64,000 nucleotides of DNA from Psychrobacillus sp044762745 (GTDB taxonomy: Bacteria; Bacillota; Bacilli; Bacillales_A; Planococcaceae). The notes under the pieces were generated by a model that did not search any database, was not told where the DNA came from, and saw nothing but the letters and a program-made list of their open reading frames with translations. Of the stretch, positions 54,793 to 63,940 are shown piece after piece. The stretch covers positions 1 through 64,000 of the forward strand of contig NZ_JBIWEX010000003.1 of NCBI RefSeq assembly GCF_044762745.1, read 5' to 3'. Position numbers and translations under genes: made by a program. How positions within the stretch are numbered: the stretch's first letter is position 1; each line of letters opens with the position of its first letter.

Positions 54793-55530
54793 ATGAGATT
54801 AAAAGACAAAGTTGCAATCATTACAGGAGCAGCATCAGGCATGGGACAAGGGGAAGCTATCCGCTTTGCAAAAGAAGGAGCAAAAATAGTAGTAGCTGAC
54901 TTAAATTTAGAAGGAGCACAAGCAGTGGCTGATGAAATTAATGCTTTTGGTGGGGAAGCTATCGCTGTATCAGTAAACGTTATGAAAACCGAAGATATAC
55001 TAAATTGCGTAAAAGTAACAGAAGAGACATTCGGCCCAGTTGATGTATTAGTAAATAATGCAGGTGTATTCGATAAATATGCTAAATCATTAGACACGAC
55101 TTTAGACCAATGGAACTTTTTCATTAATATTAACTTAACAAGTGTGTTCGAATTTTCGAATGCTGTATTACCAAGCATGATCGAACGTGGTACTGGTTCA
55201 ATTGTTAATATTGCTTCAGTTGCAGGTCTTGTTGCAGGTAAAGGTGGAGCGGCTTATACAGCTACTAAACATGGAGTAATTGGATATACAAAACACTTAT
55301 CTTCCGAATATGCGCGCTATGGAATTAAAATTAATGCGCTTTGTCCGGGTACAATCGAAACACCTTTAACTAAAGATGTTTTAGCAGATATCCCTAAAGA
55401 TTTAGTACCAACTCGTACATTTGGACAAGTAGAGCAAGTAGCAGATTTAGCAGTATTTTTAGCATCTGATGAAGCGAAATTCATGAATGGTGCAATTGTT
55501 CCAATTGATGGCGGATTCACAATTCAATAA
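54793..55530 (+). CDS. Short-chain dehydrogenase/reductase
   Basis: A 245-residue classical SDR. TGAASGMGQG near 12-21 is the coenzyme loop and NNAGVF near 88 the structural motif. The catalytic Ser is in VNIASVAGLV and Tyr-x-x-x-Lys in AAYTATKHGV. The Asp after the second strand (VVADLN) suggests NAD rather than NADP. ATG 54793 has AGAGGGAG 9 bases upstream; the in-frame TTG at 54784 is a weaker option. It is followed 89 bases later by an MFS gene and divergent from LysR. The substrate is unknown. Confidence 0.9.
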   Translation: MRLKDKVAIITGAASGMGQGEAIRFAKEGAKIVVADLNLEGAQAVADEINAFGGEAIAVSVNVMKTEDILNCVKVTEETFGPVDVLVNNAGVFDKYAKSLDTTLDQWNFFININLTSVFEFSNAVLPSMIERGTGSIVNIASVAGLVAGKGGAAYTATKHGVIGYTKHLSSEYARYGIKINALCPGTIETPLTKDVLADIPKDLVPTRTFGQVEQVADLAVFLASDEAKFMNGAIVPIDGGFTIQ

Positions 55531-55619
55531 TTTCATAATTAAAAGTAGTCTTAACTGATCAATAAATATACAACGGAGGAGCAACAGTGCTTGCTTCTCC
55601 ATTTTTATGAGGTGGAAAT

Positions 55620-56867
55620 ATGAAAAAGCGAGGCAAAATTCACTATGCTTGGTGGATTATGGTAGCAAGTGCTGCGATTTATGCCGCAAGCGTTGGAATT
55701 ATCGTTAGCTGTGCCGGTTTACTATACCGTGCTGTAGCTGAAGACTTTAATGTAGGTGTTTCTGAAATTAGTTTGTATACATCATTAATGTATTTAACTA
55801 TCACAATTTTACTACCTTTTGCAGGGAAAGTATTGTACAAATTTGATATACGATATATTTTAACAATTGCTGGTATTATTAACGCACTAGCATTTGGGCT
55901 AATGGGTACTTATCATTCGGTTATCCCATTTTATGTTTCGGGAATTGCGTTAGGGATTGGGAGTACATTCTTAATTTACGGTTCGATTCCCTTAATCATG
56001 AACAACTGGTTTAAAGCAAAAGCAGGTACTTCTTTAGGTATCGCTATGGCATTTATGGGAGTTGGTGGTGCAGTTTTCGCTCAAATTACAGGTGTTTTGA
56101 TTGAATCCATTGGTTGGCGTTCAACTTATATCGTATTGGGTATTATTGTAGCAATTCTAATCTTACCATTCTCAATTTTTGTCATTCGTTCAAAGCCAGA
56201 ACAACTAAATATGACTGCTTATGGTGCCGATGAAGTTGATGATAATGCTTCTAATGTACAAAAAGCACCTGAAAAAGGTGTTTTAAAAGGTGTAGCGATG
56301 AAATCACCAGCATTTTATTTAGTACTGTTATTTACAGGATTGTTTGGTTTGGCTTCAACGGTAAGCTTCCACGTACCAAACTTTGTACAATCAGTAGGAT
56401 TTACAGCTACAATGGCTGCTACAGGAGTAACTTGTGTAACGATTGGTCAAACAGGTGGTAAATTCTTACTTGGGGCAATTAATGATAAATTTGGGATTAA
56501 AACCGCGCTATTTGTTGGTATTGGCGGTGGTATGATTGGTGTAGTTGCATTGCTAATTTCGGATTCGTTCGGAATTGGTGTGCTTTATGTTGGTGCATTA
56601 CTATTTGGTATTGGGTTCTCTGGATCTACCTTACTTCCACCAGTAGTAATTCGAGAAGTGTTTGGCGGACGTGATTATGCATCTATTTATACTACAATTA
56701 TGTCAGCTTCTACGTTAGGTGTAGCATTCGGTACAACATTATTCAGTTACCTATTTGACTCGACTGGTTCTTACTACATCGTTTTCATTATTGTCATTGT
56801 GCTCTTTATTATTACGATTTCTTCTAGTTTATTCTCTTTAAACTGGAAGAAAAAATTAAATTACTAA
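55620..56867 (+). CDS. MFS transporter (oxalate/formate-antiporter-like)
   Basis: A 415-residue 12-helix transporter. It begins HYAWWIMVASAAIYA and has IYGSIPLIMNNWFKAKAGTS near 125, which resembles the OFA (oxalate:formate antiporter) and monocarboxylate-type branches, and ends in the last helix VFIIVIVLFIITISSSLF. RBS GAGGTGGAAA precedes the ATG. It is the second gene of an SDR-MFS pair with a terminator at 56875. It likely imports the substrate that the SDR oxidises or reduces. Confidence 0.87.
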   Translation: MKKRGKIHYAWWIMVASAAIYAASVGIIVSCAGLLYRAVAEDFNVGVSEISLYTSLMYLTITILLPFAGKVLYKFDIRYILTIAGIINALAFGLMGTYHSVIPFYVSGIALGIGSTFLIYGSIPLIMNNWFKAKAGTSLGIAMAFMGVGGAVFAQITGVLIESIGWRSTYIVLGIIVAILILPFSIFVIRSKPEQLNMTAYGADEVDDNASNVQKAPEKGVLKGVAMKSPAFYLVLLFTGLFGLASTVSFHVPNFVQSVGFTATMAATGVTCVTIGQTGGKFLLGAINDKFGIKTALFVGIGGGMIGVVALLISDSFGIGVLYVGALLFGIGFSGSTLLPPVVIREVFGGRDYASIYTTIMSASTLGVAFGTTLFSYLFDSTGSYYIVFIIVIVLFIITISSSLFSLNWKKKLNY

Positions 56868-56874
56868 ACATTTA

Positions 56875-56914
56875 AACACCTACAAAGTTCGATCATTTTG
56901 TAGGTGTTTTTTAT
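56875..56914 (+). terminator. Terminator after the SDR-MFS pair
   Basis: Stem AACACCTACAAA / TTTGTAGGTGTT with a 10-base loop, then TTTTATT. It begins 8 bases after the MFS stop. Confidence 0.85.
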
Positions 56915-57022
56915 TGTCAGCTTTATATTTCGCTAAAGCACGCAGTTAGTGCACTTTAAGAAAAAAAGAATTTTCTAAAACCCATGATCTTCAACTAAAG
57001 CACCATGACTCATGATCCCTTT

Positions 57023-57640
57023 TTATTTGTCCATACTTCCTTTGTTATAGATCTTATGTGGTAGATTCCAGTTAAAATAGACACTTAATATCCTTAACAT
57101 AGCGATTATGATTAACAGAGAAAATGTAGCATAGGGGCCACGTATCCAATCCAAACCAATGACAAGACCTGCTAATACTGCCCAAAAGGCATAGATTCCA
57201 GAACAAAAAATCATCGGTTTTCGACCTGCGAACACATCTCTTATCATCCCGCCACCTGTACCTGTCATGCAAGCTGCTATAATTACTGCCATTAATGGTG
57301 CATCAATAGATACAGCATAATTTGCACCTTGAATGGCGAAAGCTGCTAAACCAATGGCATCAAAAAACACCACACTGTTTTTCCATTTACTAATCCATTT
57401 ATTCGGAAATATATAAACCATAGTAATAGCCAAAAATGCGATTTCAAATAAATAACCTTGTATCCAAAAGTTTTCAATTGGTATCCCAATCAATATATTA
57501 CGTATGAGACCGCCTCCGAATGCTGTCGTAAACCCTAATACGTACATACCGAATAGATCATAATCCTCTTCTATAGCGATAAGCACACCACTTATTGCAA
57601 AAGCAACGGTACCAATAATATTAAGAATGTCCCATGTCAA
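57023..57640 (-). CDS. UPF0126 / TRIC-type membrane protein
   Basis: A 205-residue protein with two repeats of three helices. Each repeat has the glycine motif: AFGGGLIRNIL near 41 and GTGGGMIRDVF near 128. The fold is that of trimeric intracellular cation channels (YvgT/YicG family). In bacteria it may conduct K+ or transport glycine; the function is not settled. Start TTG 57640 has AGGAGG 7 bases upstream. It is a single gene. Confidence 0.85.
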   Translation of the reverse strand: MTWDILNIIGTVAFAISGVLIAIEEDYDLFGMYVLGFTTAFGGGLIRNILIGIPIENFWIQGYLFEIAFLAITMVYIFPNKWISKWKNSVVFFDAIGLAAFAIQGANYAVSIDAPLMAVIIAACMTGTGGGMIRDVFAGRKPMIFCSGIYAFWAVLAGLVIGLDWIRGPYATFSLLIIIAMLRILSVYFNWNLPHKIYNKGSMDK

Positions 57641-57681
57641 ATTAATTCCTCCTATCCTCTCTGGACCGATTTAAGCATAAA

Positions 57682-57715
57682 AGAGTCGCTCAAATAGTAA
57701 ATATTGAACGACTCT
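57682..57715. terminator. Hairpin AGAGTCGCTCAA / TTGAACGACTCT
   Basis: A 12-base stem with one mismatch, 10-base loop, followed by ACTGTTTTATTA on the plus strand. No plus-strand gene precedes it, so its role is unclear. Confidence 0.45.
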
Positions 57716-57896
57716 ACTGTTTTATTAGCATGCTGATGAAATATTTTAATAGTTCTAGCTAGTTCTGCTTTCTAACAAACTCCTTAATTCCAATTTTATC
57801 TACAAGAACAATATCTCTTATGTAAAAAATACCCTAAAATACTGCTGTTTAAACTAATTCCATCGTTTTACCTAAATTAATTTCTAGATCAATACA

Positions 57897-57936
57897 AAAC
57901 CACCTATGAAATAGCAATCGTTTTCATAGGTGGTTT
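57897..57936 (-). terminator. Terminator of the hpa operon
   Basis: Near-perfect 15-base stem AAACCACCTATGAAA / TTTCATAGGTGGTTT with a 10-base loop; on the minus strand it is followed by TGTATT. It begins 10 bases past the hpaD stop. Confidence 0.85.
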
Positions 57937-57945
57937 ATAAATTGT

Positions 57946-58950
57946 TTAAACAATAATCTTTGGTTTTCTTTGTTCCAAAACTGGTTCTTTCCATTCTATT
58001 TCTTCGCCCGTTTCAATATCAAGGAATGTACTTGTTTCATTAAACCATCGATCTGGTGCTTGGTGTCCCCAGAACGTTTGACGAAGTGGGTCATTTAGAT
58101 CCCAACGTTTTGGTATTAAATCTGGATCACTTGTTAAGTAATCACCTGTGTACAGCTCTATGCGATGCCCATCTGGATCTCTCAAGTAGAGGAAGAAAGC
58201 GTTAGATAATCCATGACGTCCTGGTCCACGTTCAATAGAATCTGCATAGCCCATACTCGCTAAAATGTCACAACAATCGAGTACGCTTAGTCGATCTGAT
58301 AGTGTGTATGCAAAATGATGTAACTTAGGCCCAGGACCACTCATAAAGGCTTGATCATGAACAGTTGGTTTTCGATAAAGCCATGCTGCCCATAATTCAC
58401 CATCTTCCGTATCTGTATATTCAGAACACGAGAATCCTAGTTGGTTTACAAAGAAATCATAAGCTTTTTGAACATCGGGTACTGCACAGTTAACATGGTC
58501 AATGCGCTGTATTTTGGCTCCATGATATAGGTCGTAGCGTTGCAGCATCCGGTCAACAGTGATCATTTCCGCAAAAAATTCTAATGGAATCCCAGAGACA
58601 TCATGGACTCGAAGGGTTCTTCCCATTGCATGCTGCTCGCCTTTTGCCATCCACTTTGTTTTGAGACCCTTCGAGATAAATAGCTTTTCAATTTCATCGA
58701 GATCCTGTTCTTTTATCACTTTATAACTTATTACTTCTACAGCAGCTTTTTCTGCTTTTTTCAATAATAAACTATGATGCGAATGTTCTTCTAAACCTCG
58801 TAAATAGATATGATTGTCATCCCTTTCTGTTTCAATCATGCCTAAACCATCCACATAAAATTTACGGGACACCTCCAAATCCAATACATGAAGAACAGTT
58901 CGTGCGAATCGAATGATTGAAAAATCCACCGTGTTCACCTTACCTTCCAC
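57946..58950 (-). CDS. hpaD: Homoprotocatechuate 2,3-dioxygenase (3,4-dihydroxyphenylacetate dioxygenase)
   Basis: A 334-residue two-domain extradiol dioxygenase of the class I VOC group. The iron ligands fit His152 (RIDHVNCAV), His212 (LHHFAYTL) and Glu275 (HRIELYTGD). The long C-terminal arm WDLNDPLRQTFWGHQAP is characteristic of homoprotocatechuate enzymes. It opens the ring of 3,4-dihydroxyphenylacetate. It is the last gene of the operon: its GTG start overlaps the hpaE stop by one base (TAGTG), so it is translationally coupled; a GTG 12 bases further in, after GGAAGG, is another possible start. Confidence 0.92.
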   Translation of the reverse strand: MEGKVNTVDFSIIRFARTVLHVLDLEVSRKFYVDGLGMIETERDDNHIYLRGLEEHSHHSLLLKKAEKAAVEVISYKVIKEQDLDEIEKLFISKGLKTKWMAKGEQHAMGRTLRVHDVSGIPLEFFAEMITVDRMLQRYDLYHGAKIQRIDHVNCAVPDVQKAYDFFVNQLGFSCSEYTDTEDGELWAAWLYRKPTVHDQAFMSGPGPKLHHFAYTLSDRLSVLDCCDILASMGYADSIERGPGRHGLSNAFFLYLRDPDGHRIELYTGDYLTSDPDLIPKRWDLNDPLRQTFWGHQAPDRWFNETSTFLDIETGEEIEWKEPVLEQRKPKIIV

Positions 58951-60470
58951 TATTTTTTCCCGAATTGCTGTATATGATGGTCAGCAATTGAAACATGGAT
59001 AATTTTCTGTTCCGTATAAAAATCGAAGCCGTAATGTCCACCTTCACGTCCGATTCCAGAGGATTTTGAACCTCCAAAAGGGGTTCTCAAATCACGAACA
59101 TTTTGAGCATTGATCCAAAGCATTCCAGCTTCTACTTTATGCGCAACACGGTGACCTCGTTTAATATCGTTCGTCCATACATAACCCGCAAGTCCATATT
59201 TAATATCATTTGCCAACTGAATGACTTCTTCTTCATCTTTAAATGTCATGACAGTCAGTATAGGACCGAAGATTTCCTCTTGTGAAACGCGCATGTTATT
59301 TTTGGCATTTAGAATAAGCGTCGGTGCAACAAAGTTCCCTTTTGCAAGTTGTTGTGGGATGTCTCCTGTAATGACTTCTGTACCTTCTTCATTTGCAATT
59401 TCTAAGTAACCTTTCACCTTGCTGTAATGCTCTTTATCAATTAATGGTCCCACTTCTGTATTTGTGTCTAGTGGATCACCAATTTTAATATTCGCAACAC
59501 GAATCTTTAAAGCTTCAATAAATCTATCTTGGATTCCTTCCTGTAAAAACAAGCGTGAGTTCGCCGTACATCTTTCCCCGTTAAATGAATAGATTCCCCA
59601 GACACAAGCATCTAAAGCGCGGTCAAAATCAGCATCCTCAAAAACAATAATGGGAGATTTTCCACCAAGTTCCATGGAGCAGCTTTTCATTGTATCCGCA
59701 CTATTTTTTATAATCGATGAACCCGTAGTTGTTTCCCCAGTGAAAGAAATAAGTTGGACATCAGGGTGTTTTACAAGCGCATCGCCCGCAATTTCCCCTC
59801 GGCCATGAACAACGTTGAAAACGCCTTTTGGAAGATCCGCTTTATGAATCACTTCCGCTAATAGATTTGCTGAAAGTGGAGAAAGTTCTGCCGGCTTTAA
59901 GACAACTGTATTACCAGTAGCAAGTGCTGGCGCCACTTTCCATGTTTCTAGCATGAAGGGAGCATTCCATGGTGTGATTAATCCTGCCACCCCTACAGGT
60001 GCATGAATTGTATAGTTGATAAATTCATCATCTACTTGATAGGCATCACCAACCAATCGATTTTCTACCATTCGAGCATAAAATCGGAAGTTTTCGGAAG
60101 CACGACTTACCATCTTTCTCGTTTGACTGATAGGAAGCCCTGTATCAAGTGCTTCTAAGTAAGCGATTCGCTCAATTTCTTCATCAATCAAATCGGCTAT
60201 ACGGTAAATGTATGCCAATCTTTTAGTGAGCTTCATCGTTTTCCATGGACCATGATCAAAAGCAACTCGCGCAGCTGCAACCGCTTTATTTATATCATCC
60301 GATTGCCCTTCCGCAACTTCATTAATTTGTTCATTTGTAAATGGATTCATATTTTTAAACGTCATTCCACTTATAGAGGTTGTAAATTCTCCATTTATAT
60401 ACAGTGAAATATCCTTTTGAATTTCATGTTTAAAAGAAGCTAACTTCTGAGAAGATACCAAACTAATCAC
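58950..60470 (-). CDS. hpaE: 5-Carboxymethyl-2-hydroxymuconate semialdehyde dehydrogenase
   Basis: A 506-residue ALDH. It has FITPWNAPFMLE-type coenzyme contacts (reads GLITPWNAPF), Glu in MELGGKSPI and Cys in NGERCTANSRL. It oxidises the ring-opened semialdehyde made by HpaD to 5-carboxymethyl-2-hydroxymuconate. The context (between the DapA-type gene and hpaD) fixes the role. The start is uncertain: GTG 60470 lies on AGGTGA, and TTG 60461 (LVSSQKL) is the likelier start by spacing. Confidence 0.9.
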   Translation of the reverse strand: MISLVSSQKLASFKHEIQKDISLYINGEFTTSISGMTFKNMNPFTNEQINEVAEGQSDDINKAVAAARVAFDHGPWKTMKLTKRLAYIYRIADLIDEEIERIAYLEALDTGLPISQTRKMVSRASENFRFYARMVENRLVGDAYQVDDEFINYTIHAPVGVAGLITPWNAPFMLETWKVAPALATGNTVVLKPAELSPLSANLLAEVIHKADLPKGVFNVVHGRGEIAGDALVKHPDVQLISFTGETTTGSSIIKNSADTMKSCSMELGGKSPIIVFEDADFDRALDACVWGIYSFNGERCTANSRLFLQEGIQDRFIEALKIRVANIKIGDPLDTNTEVGPLIDKEHYSKVKGYLEIANEEGTEVITGDIPQQLAKGNFVAPTLILNAKNNMRVSQEEIFGPILTVMTFKDEEEVIQLANDIKYGLAGYVWTNDIKRGHRVAHKVEAGMLWINAQNVRDLRTPFGGSKSSGIGREGGHYGFDFYTEQKIIHVSIADHHIQQFGKK

Positions 60471-60482
60471 CTAATTTCTTTA

Positions 60483-61409
60483 TTATAGTTTTAAAACTGA
60501 TTCCTTAGGCAAAATGGCAAGATCAATTAGTGATTGCCGAACTTCTTCTTGTATTGTTCGTGAAGGTAATCCTAAAGGTAAGCGGAGCTTTGGAGTAATT
60601 TTGCCCATCATGCCGAGTGCCACTTTAACCGGTGCAGGGTTTGTGTCTCTAAATAGCGCATCATTTAATGGCATTAATTCAAAATGAAGATCCTGTGATT
60701 TTGCAACATCTCCAGCTTCCCATGCATTGTACAGCTCTGCTACTTTTGCAGGCTCGACATTTGCTGTAGCACTAATGAACCCTGCTCCTCCAATTGCAAG
60801 CATTGGGTAGCAAAGTAATTCAATTCCTGAAAATAGTAGAAAATCTCTACCACAGTTTAGTAGCACCCGATTTACGTGCTCAAAGTCTTTATTTGCTTCT
60901 TTGACACCGATAATATTTGGGCAATCTTCTACTAACCGCTTCATCGTGCTCACTTCCATATTGACAGCTGATCGACCTGGAATGTTATAAATAATGATTG
61001 GTGTTTCTACTGAATCTGCTACCGTTTTAAAGTGCTGATAGAGTGCTTCTTGATTCGGTTTATTGTAGTAAGGCACGATAACCATGGCAGCATCAGCACC
61101 TAGCTCTTCTGCATATTTCGTTAACTCCATTGTTTCATCATGATTGGTAGACCCTGTTCCTGGTGCAAAAAACACCCGTCCATCTATCGCCTCTTTTGCA
61201 AGTTTCATTATCCTTTTTCTTTCTTCTATTGTTAAAGAACTTGGTTCGCCACTCGTACCTGTAACAGATATCCCATGACTGCCACTTTCAATTTGCCAAT
61301 TGATCAGTTCGATCAATACTTTTTCGTCAATCGCACCACTTTCAGTAAAAGGTGTAATGACAGGACAAATAGAACCTTTTAACTTCTTTTTAGCTTCTTC
61401 ATATGCCAA
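60483..61409 (-). CDS. DapA-superfamily aldolase of the hpa operon
   Basis: A canonical DapA/NAL-type TIM barrel of 308 residues. GTSGEPSSLT near 50 is the GTxGE loop, YNIPGRSAVN near 143 has the catalytic Tyr, and IIGVKEANKD near 172 has the Schiff-base Lys. Located between hpaC and hpaE it probably performs a pyruvate-releasing aldol cleavage, standing in for the class II HpaI, rather than lysine biosynthesis. That is inference from context. Start is TTG with AGGGAG 9 bases upstream. Unlike the DapA-like gene at 2.8 kb, all catalytic residues are in place. Confidence 0.85.
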   Translation of the reverse strand: MAYEEAKKKLKGSICPVITPFTESGAIDEKVLIELINWQIESGSHGISVTGTSGEPSSLTIEERKRIMKLAKEAIDGRVFFAPGTGSTNHDETMELTKYAEELGADAAMVIVPYYNKPNQEALYQHFKTVADSVETPIIIYNIPGRSAVNMEVSTMKRLVEDCPNIIGVKEANKDFEHVNRVLLNCGRDFLLFSGIELLCYPMLAIGGAGFISATANVEPAKVAELYNAWEAGDVAKSQDLHFELMPLNDALFRDTNPAPVKVALGMMGKITPKLRLPLGLPSRTIQEEVRQSLIDLAILPKESVLKL

Positions 61410-61415
61410 TAGAAT

Positions 61416-61910
61416 CTACTCCCTTTCTAGCTCTTTTAGTTCGCGATACTTTCCTTGACTAAATAATAAAGGTTCACCTTGATTCATTTTTACTCCAGTC
61501 ACTTTACCAATAAAAATTGTATGGTCTCCGACTATATATTCGCTATGCAGTTCACACGTAACAACCGCTACCGTATCTTCTAGTATTGGTACATTTTTAA
61601 AGGAAGCGAATGTGATGTTGGATTCTGCAACTAGCTGACCTGCAAATTGCTTCGATTCGTTTTGCTGGTTAGTAGATAATATATTAATAGCAAATTGCTT
61701 CGAAACTTTAACATGCTCATGCATTTTTGCGTTTTTCCCGATACTAATTGCCACTAACTTTGGATTTAGAGAAACGGACATAAAAGCATTCGCAGTCATG
61801 CCAAAAATATCTTCCTCTATTTTTGTTGTAATGACGGTTACACCTGTTGCAAAACAGCCCATCGCATTTCGGAATAACCGATCATCAATCTCGTGATTTT
61901 CACTGTGCAT
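61416..61910 (-). CDS. hpaC: 4-Hydroxyphenylacetate 3-monooxygenase flavin reductase
   Basis: A 164-residue flavin reductase. It opens FRNAMGCFATGVTVITT and has MTANAFMSVSLNPKLVAISIG. It supplies FADH2 to HpaB. RBS GAGAGGTGG precedes the ATG. It is between hpaB (42 bases upstream) and the DapA-type gene (6 bases downstream). Low similarity by eye to the reductase at 11.8 kb suggests separate partners. Confidence 0.92.
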   Translation of the reverse strand: MHSENHEIDDRLFRNAMGCFATGVTVITTKIEEDIFGMTANAFMSVSLNPKLVAISIGKNAKMHEHVKVSKQFAINILSTNQQNESKQFAGQLVAESNITFASFKNVPILEDTVAVVTCELHSEYIVGDHTIFIGKVTGVKMNQGEPLLFSQGKYRELKELERE

Positions 61911-61952
61911 CAGTCATCCACCTCTCTAGTTTTAGGAGACGTTAACTAGGTA

Positions 61953-63434
61953 TTAGATTATTCCCGCTTCCTTTTTTGCTTTATTTAAAAAGTTTGTCAC
62001 CATATCTTTATAAGGTTGCTTGTCAAAACCATCATAATAAGCATTCGACATTCTCACGGGATCCCCAAAGAAATAGTATTCGTAAAGTGCTTGGCGATTA
62101 CCGAAAGCACTAATAGATATATCCCACGCTAAGCGGAATAGCTGTACTTTTTCCTCACCGTTTATATTTGCACCTTGTGTGTAACGATGGACTAACGGAC
62201 CAACATCGGTGTTGCTGAAGTCGGCCTCTGTTGGCAGTGCCATTAATCCGGAAGCCCCTAGAATTTTAATGATTTCATTCATACGCTGATACATTTTTGG
62301 GAACCAGTTACGCGCTGCATTTAAAGGTTCAAAGTCAGGCGTCATATTGCCGTACTGATCGATTTTGGCATTATGTTCTGCTCTGTATAAATGCGAGCGC
62401 ATCACCTCTAAAATAACCATGATTTCACTTGCTTTTTCTTTCACATGCATGAATTGATCAATACCAATTGCTTCCATCATACTTATAACGACACCTAGTA
62501 TGAACTCTGTTTTTACGACGTTTTTCGAAATAACCTGATGCGTCATATGTATTACCGCATTTGTCTCGGCATACGTACGATTGCATATATTGGTACTTTC
62601 ACATACAAAAACTCTTTCCCATGGAACTAATACATCTTCAAACGAAATAATGGCATCACTCTCATCAAACCTAGCGCCTAGTGGGTGATCCCATTTGCTT
62701 TTTCCATAGTCAAATGATTCACGAGATAGGAATTTCAAACCCGAAGTATTATTTGGAATTGCAAACGCAAATGCGAATGGATCATCCGTAGTTCCCGGTG
62801 TTTTATTTATAGTAGAAGGAAATACGACGAGTTCATCTGTAATACCTCCTAATGTAGCCAGGAGACGACAACCATTTACAATAATTCCATCTGGCGTCTT
62901 TTTTGTAATACGCGCGGATAGAAATGGATCTTTTTGTTCTGCTTGCGTTAACATGGATCGATTTACCTGAGGATGAATTAATGTATGAGTTAGACTAATG
63001 TCGTTTTCCCGTGCATATTCATAGTAATTTGCTGCATTTTTAGCAAACTGTTCACTTCCACCGCCCTCTTGCGCAAAAAACTGGCTAGCGGTTCCGAAAG
63101 CCATAATACTGGTATTCAAGTAGTCTGGTGAACGTCCCATCATGCCACCTGAAAAAGCCGCCCATTCGGTATGCATCTCCCGTCTTTTAAACAGATCTTC
63201 TTTCGTTTTAGGTGCAATAAAGGAAAGCCCAATTTTATTTCCAGTTGTAGGGGAAGTATAGAGCATTTTATCTGGCTTCTCATGTTGTAAATCGTATAGG
63301 CCTGCAATGCTTTCTACTACATTTTTAAATGCTGGATGTGTAGTTACGTCTTCCACTTTTCCCCCATGAATCCATACTTCCGTATTCTTCTTTTTAATGC
63401 CTTCGATATATTCTTTCCCCGTTCGAGCGCCCAT
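61953..63434 (-). CDS. hpaB: 4-Hydroxyphenylacetate 3-monooxygenase, oxygenase component
   Basis: A 493-residue FADH2-dependent oxygenase with the HpaB/PvcC family architecture. The N-terminus has ARTGKEYIEGIKKK, then LSFIAPKTKEDL. The flavin pocket includes FVCESTNICNRTYAETNAVI near 270-290 and the end is DPVRMSNAYYDGFDKQPY. It adds an ortho hydroxyl to 4-hydroxyphenylacetate to give 3,4-dihydroxyphenylacetate. RBS AGAGGAGGG precedes the ATG. It is the second gene of the operon, after hpaF. Confidence 0.94.
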   Translation of the reverse strand: MGARTGKEYIEGIKKKNTEVWIHGGKVEDVTTHPAFKNVVESIAGLYDLQHEKPDKMLYTSPTTGNKIGLSFIAPKTKEDLFKRREMHTEWAAFSGGMMGRSPDYLNTSIMAFGTASQFFAQEGGGSEQFAKNAANYYEYARENDISLTHTLIHPQVNRSMLTQAEQKDPFLSARITKKTPDGIIVNGCRLLATLGGITDELVVFPSTINKTPGTTDDPFAFAFAIPNNTSGLKFLSRESFDYGKSKWDHPLGARFDESDAIISFEDVLVPWERVFVCESTNICNRTYAETNAVIHMTHQVISKNVVKTEFILGVVISMMEAIGIDQFMHVKEKASEIMVILEVMRSHLYRAEHNAKIDQYGNMTPDFEPLNAARNWFPKMYQRMNEIIKILGASGLMALPTEADFSNTDVGPLVHRYTQGANINGEEKVQLFRLAWDISISAFGNRQALYEYYFFGDPVRMSNAYYDGFDKQPYKDMVTNFLNKAKKEAGII

Positions 63435-63556
63435 TCTATTCCCTCCTCTAATTTTTATTTGTTAGGCTAAAATAGTTATTTTCGTAATTTTCAGAATAAT
63501 AAATGTATAAAGATATATGAAATAATATATGATTATAGCTATAATTTCACATTTTA

Positions 63557-63940
63557 CTATTCAAATCTGGTATGAATATTATTTTGTTTATACGTACCAA
63601 CTTCACTAAATTCAATAAGCTCCATGGACAAAGCTAAGTACCTTTTGGACATTAATATGGAGAAATGCTCTTTCATTACTTTAAATAGTGTATGACAAAC
63701 TTCTTGCTTCATTTCCTCAGAACGTCCTGCGCCAATTTTTAGCACTGCATGGACGAATGCGTCATCCTCTGCTCCATCCGCCACTCGATAGTCTTTTAAC
63801 TCAATCGCTCTTGAGCGAATACCTCCTATTGGAAAAACAGGGGCTCGTGCAATCAACACTCGATGGATTTCCTCCAACAACTTGGCGAGATTCGCTTCCT
63901 CTTTAATGTTATCCGTGTATTCCACAATAAAATGCGGCAA
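63557..63940 (-). CDS. hpaF: 5-Carboxymethyl-2-hydroxymuconate Delta-isomerase
   Basis: A 127-residue tautomerase-superfamily enzyme. Met is followed by Pro (MPHFIVEYTDNI), the N-terminal Pro being the catalytic base after Met removal. It isomerises 5-carboxymethyl-2-hydroxymuconate to 2-oxohept-3-enedioate. Start is TTG 63940 with GGGGAGAA upstream. It is the first gene of the visible operon; the 60 bases upstream to the edge show only an AT-rich leader. The hydratase and decarboxylase genes of the pathway are not in the window. Confidence 0.9.
   Translation of the reverse strand: MPHFIVEYTDNIKEEANLAKLLEEIHRVLIARAPVFPIGGIRSRAIELKDYRVADGAEDDAFVHAVLKIGAGRSEEMKQEVCHTLFKVMKEHFSILMSKRYLALSMELIEFSEVGTYKQNNIHTRFE

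Larger units (their letters stand above)
57641..57945. other. Intergenic region with two terminator hairpins
   Basis: No gene. It holds a hairpin at 57682-57715 and the strong terminator of the hpa operon at 57897-57936. Confidence 0.6.
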
